Shown here: piece by piece, positions 46,701-58,700 of the stretch
Numbering within the stretch: the first letter of the stretch is position 1
Layout of the letters: each line of letters starts with the position of its first letter
DNA from: Zygnema cylindricum
Taxonomy: Eukaryota > Streptophyta > Zygnematophyceae > Zygnematales > Zygnemataceae
Length of the DNA stretch: 62,000 bases
Assembly: GCA_037447655.1 (NCBI GenBank)
Contig: JBBHKE010002227.1
Location: 102,763-164,762, forward strand
Direction of reading: 5' to 3'
The notes under the pieces: model-generated
Seen by the model: the letters and a program-made list of their open reading frames with translations, nothing else
Told to the model about the DNA's origin: nothing
Databases searched by the model: none
Position numbers and translations under genes: made by a program

Positions 46701-49700
46701 GCAATTAATCTACACTGATATTTCAGTATAGCAGTCTGGTCTATATTTGGGAAAAGAATGGTATGGCCTGGTCTTGTTTTTAGTTAACTCAAAATTTTAA
46801 GAAGGAAAAATATAGAATCTATGATGGCTCTGAAATTTAATGGTATAGGGCTTACGACATTTGGACTTTTGGGTTCTGCCAAGTTAGAAGAAAACATAAC
46901 TGCTGTTGAAAATGATTGCGGTAAAGCTGAATTTTTGTGAAAAAGAAGAAATGAAACTTTGGGAGATCAACCTTGTCATTTGAGAAATTTCACAAGGAAG
47001 CTATCGATTGCAGATAGAAATGCAGAACTTCCTGGGTCTTTATTTAAAATGAATCCTTTTTAGAAGCTCAAAATTACCTCGCTTCTTTTCATAAGCATGG
47101 AATTAAATCTTGCATTGATTTAGCGGCATTTATAATTGAAAAAATTACTGATAAACCTGCTGACTTCTAGTTGCTACAAAACATGTACAGGGAAAAATAA
47201 TGCATTTCTTTGATGAGAATTTCTGGATAGCAGTTAGTTTTGTTATTTTTAATATTTTGCTTATAGACCTATAAAAAAGCAATTATTAATTTTTAAGATG
47301 CTAAAATTAATGTAATAAAAAAAAAACTAGCTCAAACTGAAAAATTAAACAAGCGACTTCTTGAAGAAACAAAAAAAGAGATCGAAAACTTCGGGAAATA
47401 TAAATGGCAAATAATTAACAAGGCAAAAATCAGTTCTGAGAAATCGATTGGAAAAAAAACAAAGAATGGAAGTAGCTTTGGCCGGAAAAACAACGATGCC
47501 GTTAAACTTATTGAAAATAAAATCAAAAATATCAACAGTTAAGAGATAAATTCACATATCTGTGATTAATTTAGTTTGCAAGTATCAAGCTGAATCAAAA
47601 AACTCTGCAGATATGCAGTATCTGATGAAGAAATTATTTACAGGTTTAAAAACCAAAAGAATAAACCCAGAGAATAATATTTTGCCGAACTCAAATTAAA
47701 CATGGTGAAGTCAAGGGGAACCAATAGACTAGCGAGAGAATACCATTAGAATACCATTTTGCATTTCTGTTTATCACTCGCCTTAATGACAAAAAAATGG
47801 CGCAATCGTTCTTGTCATGCAAAGATTGCGTCAAGATGATTTATCTGCTCATCTACAATCTTCAAATGATTGGAAAATTTTAAGAATTCCTGCTTTAGCT
47901 TCAAAAGATATCAAATATAACTTTGGTAAATTTTGTACAATTTACAGAGGGGGAGAGATTTTAGACAATATCCATAATACACGGTAATTTCTCCAAAGTC
48001 TTAAATGTGAAATCGGCAGGAGAAATTACGCTAGAAGAACCTTTACCTGCTAATTATCCTTTACTTCCCCTGGACAACATCCATTATTTCTGTTTGATAT
48101 ATATATATTTTTTCTAACATCAATAACTACTCTTTTGGTGCAAAAAGCCAGTTGCACTAAATAAAGCATCCGACACTTCCATTTTTCTAACCATTGCAGC
48201 TGCTAAATTCGTTTTTTGAGCACTCCTCATATTTCTTGCTGACGCTATTACTAATACACCCATTTTTACTTATTTTTGTTTAACTTTTTTATCAGCACCA
48301 TGGCTATAGTATGTATGAGCAGGAGCAAACTCGCCAAATTTATGACCTACCATCTCCTCAGTCAAAGAAACAGGAGTAAACTTGTTGCCAGCATACTGCA
48401 AAAGTGAAACCAACAAATAACATTAAGATGGCTGATTTTCTAGATCATGTTTTTATAACACCTTTCTTGCCTGTATCTATTGTTTTTTGTATCTTTTTTA
48501 ATAAATACGCATCTTCAAAAGGACCTTGAAACATGCTAAGAGCTGGGAGGTAGCTAATAGTTTAGGCATAACAACTTATAAACATATAACAAACTAAGAA
48601 GCGTCTGAAGGCATTTTTCTCTATTAAAGACACTTATTGGACACATTGAAAGTGCGGATGTTCAATATAACTGCGATGTATTGTTTTACGCCACCTCCAC
48701 TTTTGCCATTTTTTTGCTGGCACATTTTGGAACTGTGAACAACTCCATCATATATCATTTTATATCCTATTCAAACTTGACTAATTTTCCAATATGGTTT
48801 TTTATCTGAAGGCTTACTCTACATTAAAGACAGGTTTTCTTTACTCCTCCACACTATTTGCGTTGGATTGAAAAGTTCATAGTGTTAGAGTAGTAATAGT
48901 ATATTTATCAACTTTTTAGTCCTGGGAGATTCAATGTGCTTATTCCTGGCCTATGTAAAACCCAGATGAAAGTAACGGAGAACACAATCTCAGTTTTACA
49001 TTTTTAAACACTCTACTCGATAAAATAATTACATTCATTTGTACTTTTTCCAGATACGCATCAGCAACGAGTTTGTTGCCGATTCCTTGCGGGAGCCATT
49101 TTATATTCTGAAGACCACAAAGCAGGTAAAATCATGGAGAGGCTTGTATTTACACCATTTGACAGGGTTCAAATGCTTGTGAAAGACAGTCGAGTCATTC
49201 TTGCCAATAAGTCTTACAGATCACCTCATGGCAAATAGCAGGCAAGAACCAAGCAAGGAAAATATATGTGAAAGTTTGCACTCTTAGCTAGTTCTTTATG
49301 AAAAGTGTGTTAGATTGTAAACAAATAGGTATATGTCCATCTAAGTTGCTCGCAACTCTTACATTTAACAAAGATATTGGTGATACATTTGACAAGTTGA
49401 GAACCTTCAGCTGTATGAGATAGGGATCCTTATGGAGTGTACAAGTGCGACAGTTTGTATTTGGCATTTCATTGCCTTTACAGGTTTTGGTTATGTTGTT
49501 ACCATGAAGCATATGGTTTTGCATAAAATAGAAAACTTGTTAATCATTTAACTTTGGGCTTCAGAACTTAGCATATTCATGTCCTTACTTTCTTGCATGG
49601 TGATGGATATGTTTCTGTTGTGAACTTGTAGGTCTATTCTTTTTTGATATCAAGAATCATTATCCTTCTCATTTCCTATGAGTAGGAGGGTAGAATGTTT

Positions 49701-52700
49701 CACAGGGTGCACCTAGGAAAGGTGATTTTTTAAAATGGTGTCATTATACATCATCACGCATGGGTTTTATCTCTCGTGGCATCTCCCTTGCATTTTGTTT
49801 TGCCTTTTCCAATCATTGTTATATTGGTGACCAGACTAGACTTGGCAAGTTAGTTGTATACAAAATAGTAATACGGATTGGAAGGATGTATGCATCCACA
49901 GCTCATGGAGGGAAGGTGTTGTCTCTGAAAAGAGAGAAAAACTCTGGCAATGTAATCAAATGAGAAAAGAAAATAAAGGATATGGTGAGCTGGGTGAACT
50001 CCAGAGTTCTTAGTTTGAAAATGTTTGGTGTATTGATACTGGTTGTATGATGATTGGAAAGTAGTAGGCCTCACTAAATTTTGACTCACATTTTCTTCTT
50101 CTTTTGATTTCTTTTCTTTTCTTCATCTTCTTTTCTTCTTTTTCATCTTCTTCTTCTCTTCTTCTCACCTATTCTCACCTGGTTATGTGTCAAGACTAGG
50201 AACCAAAAGTGCAAACCAGTGAATCAAAATAATTCCCATTGTGACGATTCTGTTAGGATTACACTGAATTATATTGACCCTGGGGAATTTTTGCACTTTA
50301 TTCGTGTTTAGTTATGTTGGTCTAACCTTTTGATTTACAGGACAAAAGTGCAGAGCAACCAAGTTAGGTCTTGCGGCTATGTCTGGGGCTGGCCGAAAGC
50401 TCCAGTGGACATCACTCTCCCGCTATTCTCGTTCTTTTCTCTTTCTGTTTTGTTGTTCTCTCTCAATCCTTATTTTAAGCCTCGGTTTTGTAGGTTTCAG
50501 CAACCGCAATTATGGAGGCTCTTGGGACAGACAAACAGCCTCGTCACAGGCATGATAAGTAAGGTGTCATCTCAGGCTTCATCTTATTATTTTCATTGAT
50601 TTTTTAAATTGTGAAGTCTTCCAAGTTTTGGATATTTTTTAATGTATTGCACCTTTCTTACGCTGGTTTCATCAGGTACATAGATATGTACCTTAAACCA
50701 CCCGGAAATAATGTCCGGATGAAGGACTGGATACGGATGAGGCAATGGGGGATTCGGTACTTCTACACTGAAGGGAATCAGAGGATTGTTGATAGAAACA
50801 CTATTATAAGGCCTCGATGCGAGTTTGAAGTAAGTGTTCCTGGCATTGGCTTAGGATGTGGAATGAAATGAAGAATTTAGGGACATTGATTTAGACACCA
50901 TTCCGGGTAATGATTTAAGTTCGCGGAGGGTTTGAAGTTAATTTTTCTGCTCCTATTTTTGAGGGCAATAACTCACTTCATGTGGTGTTTTTGTTCTTGT
51001 TGGAGGGTTGTCAGGTCGGAAAAACAACTTTGGGAGGACTTCTAGCTTGCAATTATCATGTTGCAATAAGCTTTGCAAGGGAATCAGATATTTTTGAGAC
51101 GGACGAGGTCGCTATATGTATTGATACGATAACTGATCTCCAGTATAAATTTTTTCTACAAATCCGAGGAAAGAACCGACAGGTGATGCCTTACGAATTT
51201 TTTTTTTTACTTCTTCTTATTTCACATTCCATGCACCGGGGCAAATACTTACAGTTGTAACCATTGGTCTGGACAGGTAGTATATGCAACTGCTGAGGCG
51301 CTTAATGTGGATGGCCCATGGATCACCCAGTCCTACCTTGAAATGGTTATCAACGTCAAAGGTGTGAATTACATATTTGAATGGGCTGGGAATATCAAGC
51401 CCCTTTAGTTTTATAGTTTTGAAGGCTCATAAGTTCCTAAACTTCACATGTTCTTCTGTTGAGTAAATTCCAGGCTCAACGTTTCTGTTTTGATTTTGTT
51501 CCTTTTTTTTCAAATTCTGGTCCTGGAGAAATTGCTGCTTTGCACTTCAGCATTTGCCCATCCTTTGAACTTGTTAATCGTCTTTTTGGAAGAACCAATG
51601 ACTGTGCAAAAACTATCTTTTTGGAAGAACCAATGACTGTGCAAAAACTATGTTATTCCGTCATCTAGTCGTTGCTGACCTATTTATTGTTTAGACTTTA
51701 TTATTGTCAACCCTTCATGAGTAATCTATGGGAAAAGGATAGAGGACACTGCCATGTGACTACAGGATATTCTGTATAACGACAGGAAATTAGACTTTCC
51801 AAAATCGATAATAAATAGTATGTTTTGCCTTCCTGCCTCATATACAACAATTGAATTCCTAAATGCACAATGCATAATAGGTGTGCGTTTGTTACCGGAA
51901 GGTACAGGTATGTGGAAACTTTTTTGTTGCTAAAATTTTGAGTTAACTTTAAGATTAAATTTTCATGATTTGCTCCTATCAAGGTTGTACCTCTCATGTG
52001 TACAAAGGAGTCCTAATGAACCTTGAAGGCTTTCAAATAAACTAATCTTTCAGATAAACTACACTGCCCATTGCTATTAGAGTTTAATAATTCTAATTCA
52101 TGTGAGTGTTTGTGTTAACACTGATAGTTCACTAACTTCAATAGCGATGGGCGTTGTACCTCATTGCATTGCAGGTCTTCCGAGACTACCTTCACCACCT
52201 CTCTCTAGCGCTGACCTGGCATCAGTTCGTTCAACGACTCCCCCTGTTTCCTTTCCAGCGGAAGGACAGATTCACGCTCCTGTTGCTACAAGACCAGTCC
52301 CGCTTACTGTAAGAACCTCGGCAAGAAGTTCAGAAAATGAAACTTGGACTCGTTCACCGACATGTGATTATTCAGATCCCTGGGTGGGCTCTTGGAATTT
52401 GGCCAGCCTCGGTGATTCCATTTGTTCACTGTCTCGTGGCGAGGAGAAACGTACCTTGCCTGGTGGTGAGTCCCTGGAAATCCGAGCTCAATTTTCTGAC
52501 TTTTTTTGTTACCTTTTTTTTATTGTTCCATTTGGTGATGGAGGTTTTTCATCCGTCTCAGGGGTCATAGATTTCTTGGACGGTCTGCAGAGCAGTTTCT
52601 GGATAACAAAAGTAAACCTTTTGGGCAAAGCAGTGGGAGGCGTGGGACAGCTCGAATGGAGCTCATGCCGAAGCATGAGACATTTAACTTCGACCGCGGT

Positions 52701-55700
52701 CTAAATTTGGCTGTATCAGCAGTGCAGGTATTTCTCTTTCTTGTCATCCATTTCGGTTTATTTATTCAGATGAAGAGGAAGATCACCAAGCTATTTCTTC
52801 AATGTGGTTTCATATTTCCATCCTTGGCATTGCTAAATCTTGTTATCATTGTTCAAATGTGGATTTTTTCTATATGCAGTGCAATATGCAAGACAGACTT
52901 TAACGTAAAATACGTGTATAGTACGTGTACGGAGTAGTGTAGCACAAAAGATATCAATCTCTGACGTCAGAATTATGTCATTGATACTGACATCAGCTTT
53001 TGTCATTTCCTACGCTGCCACCTATAATTTATGGAAGAGAACATTTGACATCAACTTTAATACTCTGGACAACATTTGTTTGCATTGTACCTACTTGGAT
53101 TTTGCACTCTATTCAAGTGCGTTCAACGCTATCTGTTGGATCTGTTTAATCAACTGTCAAAACTATCTTTAATCCCTCTTTACCCTGGAAAGTTGAGCAC
53201 ACTCAAAGAAAAAAGGAAAAGCACATTCAATTTGGCCATTCAATGCTCTGTCAGTTGATGTGCAATTCAACTTTATATCTTGACCCCACTTTTAACAAAA
53301 CTTTTATTAAACGGGTTTTGTGTCTTTCATACAAGAAAACGAGTGCTAAAGTACGCCCCATTTCACACTTTTGAAAAATGTTGCCTCCGCAAATACTTAT
53401 TACCCATGTACTGTTTTAGACATGCAGACTGAAAACATGCAGCATGTAACTCACTCATTTTCTTTTAGTCAAAACAAACCTTTTCTGAAATAAAAATTTC
53501 CAGTCAGCTGAAAAGAATACTCCTCTTTAGTCGCGACCCAAATCCCCTTTCTCCAATTAAACCAAAATTACCATTCTCTGACTTTACCCAAAAGCGGACC
53601 ATCAGTTTCTCTTAAATCAGAAACTGTTAAAGTACACCTTTTGGAAACGCTTGTGTTTCCTACAACCTCTTTACCCAAACAAATTCTTTCTCTCTCACAT
53701 ACACCACTGGACAAATGGCTTTCCTGCTGAGCAATCCTTGCGTCACTCGACCTGTTATATAATCAAGCCAGATATCTCTTTACCAGGTCGCCTTCCCCGA
53801 ACAGAGGTTCGCTAAGGTGCGAGCAGTTTAGTGTACTATTATCATGTATTCTAGTCTAAGCTAAACTGTAATATACCAGAATGTCCTCTTAGCTGTAAAA
53901 GATTTAAGAAGCCTACCTGTAAAAGCTCATTCTCCCTTACTTTGCTGCACCTTGGTTAAGAAGATACAAGATTTGTCAGTTCAGCGAGTATGTTTGTAAC
54001 TTTTTGTTCTTTCTTGGCGTTTGCTGGTCATGCAGACTCTTTTAAAAGAAAACAGAGGACCGGTCGTCATTGGTATCGGTAAGTTAGTTCTCTTCTTGAA
54101 ACGAAATTGGAGTTTGTGTCACCGTAAGTTGGTGAAATTGTTCCTTATCGTCTTTTCCAACATATTCACCAATCAGATGGTGCCAGCTGTTGATTTTTTG
54201 TTTAAGGTATTTTTCGAAAATTCCAAAATATATACCTATCAGAGGGTGCCAGCTGGTGAATGTTTCTTAATTGTCTTTTCCAAAGTCCAAAATATGCACC
54301 AATCAGAGGGTGCCAGCTGGTGAGCATGCTACCAGGCGGGCCAAGTGGCTCGGGAAAAACCAATTTCGCACGAAAACTGGCCAATCTTGTGGAGTGTTAT
54401 TTGCTCTCTATGGAAAACTACTATAAAGAGGACCTGGTGGACGATACAAACTATGACGAGTTTCATACTCTGGATAGTTCACTTTTGATTCAGGTATTTG
54501 TCCACTGGTCGCTTGCCTATAGCGCTACCTACCTTTCATTTTCCTACCTTTTCTCCTTTCGGTCTTTTTAATTTCTCGTCTCTTTTGGTTTTTTTCCTGC
54601 CTCTGTTTTTGCTTTTTCTGTAGTTTTTATTTTTTTTGCTCTTTCAGGCAACGGCTTTGGCCACTAAGAAGCTCTTATTCCCTTCCTTCCCTTCCCTTCC
54701 CTTGATCTCTTGCATTAAGTGTTAAGCATTGACTCAGTGCTTCCCCTCCATCATGAGAGACAAGTACCAAAATTGATGCCTCAATTGTAGCAAACTATTT
54801 TTGTGTTGGTTTTGGCGCTCCTGTGCCAAAGAAAGCGTGAATTTCTGCCATCGTTTAGTTTCTCTTTTTCTTTTTCAGTCTTAGAGTAGGCTGTCTATTG
54901 TGGTGAGTTGTTTTCGAAGGTTTTCTTTCTGCACATCCTCACATGTTTACAAAACCTAAGCGATTTTTCTGGTTTGCCAATGTTTAGGTCCATTGATGAC
55001 TATGTTTTATGTTTTCAGATTGCCTTAAAAAAGCAATCTGCATACCCATCAACCGTTTGCTTTTCGTGTTTCTTTGGCATAAAAGTACAGCTTTTTCACC
55101 TTCTTTGAATCCAGAAAAAGCGATGCATTGTTACATGAACAAACGGGGGCATAATTTTGGATTGTTGCTGAACAGAATATCCGGGACTGGAAGGAACTGA
55201 GAACAGCCAGAACCCCCGTGTTTGATTTTCAAAAGAGAAAACGTGTGCTCTTTCAAGAGATACAGGTTTCTCGTGAGAATGGAGTGGTAAGTGAGCTTAT
55301 GTGGATTCCTACAGGAAGCTCCATGCTGGTTCTAATCAGCTGCTTGTTTGGAAAGTTCACTTTTATTCAGTGGTATGTGCTCATTCAATTGAAGAATTTA
55401 TGTATGGGATTTTTTGACAAACAGGTGGTTGTGGAGGGCATCTATGCTTTACATCCCGTCCTTCAACAGCTTATGGATATAAGAGTTTCTGTGGTATGCT
55501 TAACCCAACTTTATCAAAGACATTTGTGATAGCATAACAGTTTCAACGCAGAATGTAAGATTGATCCAGACATATTTCGAGAAACCCACTGATTCACGTT
55601 TTTCTGTTGTTCTCTACGTGGTATAGTCGCCTGTTTGTCAAAACTTTCTCAAATCAAGCAATTCTGGTGGGGTGAATTTAGTAATTTCTCTTTGCAATTG

Positions 55701-58700
55701 TGAATCCCAGGTTGGTGGTGTGCAGTCACATTTGGCGACACGAGTTCTTCGTGATGTGGAAAGAACTGGGAGGTATATGGGAGAAAGTGAAGTGATTCAA
55801 ACAGTTTTTCCTATGTTCCGTGAACACATTGAACCCCATCTTGCAACTGCACATGTAAGATTACATGTGATTTTTTTCCCTCTCTTCCTCTCTTCTACAC
55901 ATTTCTCACTAATGGTTAGAAATTCTTGTTCAGTAACCTCCTCATTTCAACAATCCTGGTCAGTAGCTCAACTTTTGTGATCTCAATAAAATCTGACAAA
56001 AGCTCGTTGGAAAATTGAATGTTTTGCAGTTAAAAATTGTGAATAACTTTGATCCTGTCCATTCACACGAGAATACAGTGTTTATTTTAAAGAGCTCCAA
56101 GGAGGTATTCTCGGCCGTGCCTACATTTTAAAACTCTTTTGTCATTTATGTCTCTGTGTTAAATTTACAAAATCAGATGCATTTTAAATGTTCTTTCTCT
56201 TAAATGCTCGTACCTTGTCATATCGTTGTTTCCTTTTGCAGTCTCCTTTTAGTTCTCTTTGAACCCACCTATGGATTTTTTTCTGCAGTCTGTATGCTTT
56301 GATGGGGGCATATTATTGGGCTTGTAAAGTCTGGGAAGCTTTTAAAACGAGCCAAGGAGGATTTTCCTGCGACCCATTTTTTTTCTTACAGGTTTCTGGA
56401 ATGATTGCGGGTCTGAGGAACTGGGTTAGTAAAACCATTTCTTTCATGTATATCAGGTAGCCATAAATGCAATTGCGAAAGTACTCAATCCCAAAAGAAC
56501 AACGCGGAGCTTTTTTGGATTTACGGACACTTACTTCTACATGCGGGGACTTGACCAAAATGGTCCCTCCAGTGAGGGAGACTTCATTCGGGTTCGCAAC
56601 TGTGGAAATAGGTTTGCTATTCTCATTCGGGAGGTACTAACAAAAAAATCTTTTCTATTTGTTGAATCTTTTTCGTTCTTCTGCATTTGGATATCTGTTT
56701 CTATCTTTGATTTGGGCTCTGAGAAAGCAATTGCAAGTAGGATTGTTTATCAAATATGATGCTTACGTTGCCTGTTTGTGATTTAGTCGTCAAAAATAAC
56801 AGCTTTCCTTCGTCTCTGTTTTCACTTGCGATTTGATAACACTAGGATTTTCCAAATCTCTGAACTATTTAAACTGCATTCAAAATTGAGGCTTAACCAA
56901 TAACGAAGGTCTTTGAGAAAAAGCAATTGCTGTCAGAATTGTTCACTTTTTTGCAATTGATTTCATTGCGGCATATCGTTTATCAGCCAATTAGGGAAGG
57001 AGATTTCATCGTTCAGTCCGAAGTGGATTTTGATGTTAGTATAAAGACGGTCGGAGGTCTCACAAAGCTTGGGTATGTTTCTTGCCTCTTCAACATTTGC
57101 GTTGACATTATTGGGTAAAACTGGAGCTTTCTTATTGAATTACCACTTCCTTTAGACAGTGAGCCTATCTGGGGTATATAAAAATCTTGCAATGTTGATG
57201 AGCTTTGCACCTTTCTGATACGTACTTTAACCTATTTGATTCATAATTTGACCTTTCTGATAATTTTCTGTACAATTCAGTACCAAAAAGGTACAAACCT
57301 TCACCAAAGTATAAATTGGCTTTGTATATCATTTGAGAAATAGGTCACATTCCCCAGTGAGGTTGCTGTTGCAGGTACCACGCAGCTGCCATAATTGAAG
57401 TAAACTCTACGGTCCACCGAGATGACCAGGTGAATTTTCAACATTTTACGTGAAAAAAAGAATGTTCAAGTGAATACTTGTTCTGGAGGCCGAAATATTA
57501 CATGCGTTTATCTAATTGCACTTATTTTGACCTCAACCCTAGATTTGTTTGTTGATGAATACATTTCCGTCTTCCATTTCTCTACTTTCTACCATTAACA
57601 TAGAAAAAACTTTTATAAAGATCAGGCAAACTTAAAGCAAGTTAACTCATACAATGGTCTTTGACTGAGTTGGAAGATGATAAAACTTTATGGTTAGGTA
57701 CATTGAAGAGTAAATACAACTCCTTGTGTAAGTCGGTGTAATTTTTTCAATGCAAAAGCTTTGCTCATTTTGCATGTTTGGGGGCACACAGAACTAAAGC
57801 TGAAGTTGGAGGGATTGCACTGTAGACATCCTTATCATAGTCTAACATGATCTTTCCAGTAGGTTTGGGAGGTCTATGATTGTAAAGTGGTAAAATGTTT
57901 ATGTCAATCGCGAATTGACTGTTGACGTTTGGACACCGTCTTGCAAACTTTAGGCTTCGATCAAGCTGACACTTGTGACGGAAATTACGTGAGAAGATCG
58001 ATTAATGCTTAGTCATGATGTTGTTCTTTCAAAGAAATATTTTGTTAAGCTCGCAGAGCCGTAGATTCTATTTATTGTCCCTTAAGTTGGGCTTTCTCCA
58101 TCGTAAAGGACCGGGCACAATGCTTTAACAGTGTCTGGTCTGATTTATCTGCAGCTTCTTATAGAAGTTGATCACCTTCCAAAGATTTCTCGGTCCTTTA
58201 TTCAAATAAAGGGGAGCAACAAGGAGGCCGTTGCTGCTGCAGGAGAAAAACTTGAGCTTCGGGGCACTTACACAAGCCTGGTGAATTTCTTTGCCAGATT
58301 CTTTCCTGCATTTAGAGAATTTCTAAGGATGTTACTTGTCTTTTGTTGAGTACTTTCAGAGCCTCTTCTTGCTAATCGCTCTTCTTATCCTTTTATTTTC
58401 GACAACCCGCCTGGACTGGTTTTGTTTTTTTGCAGCCATACTTCGAAATTCTTCAAAGTACCAATAAGGTGGCCTTTGCAGAAAGTGTGGATGCGGTTCA
58501 CAGTCCATCTGCAGCAAAGTTGCAAGAGCTCGTCTTGCGAGTAACCAGCCAGGTTAGATGTACCCTCAAGTATCATTTTAAGTGGCACTATTTAACGTTT
58601 ACGTATGACAATTGCCGTGTCGTTTTCCGGAAATGTGCGAGGTCCTGGTGTCATGGGTGCAACGCATTCTGACAAGTTTCAGATTAATGTTGGTATTTAG

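Noticed and set aside
52562-52727. Exon 14 starting at the first acceptor (52562)
   Set aside because: It would put the conserved [18 protein letters not shown] segment out of frame; the acceptor at 52590 keeps the frame with the GTGAGT donor at 52466.
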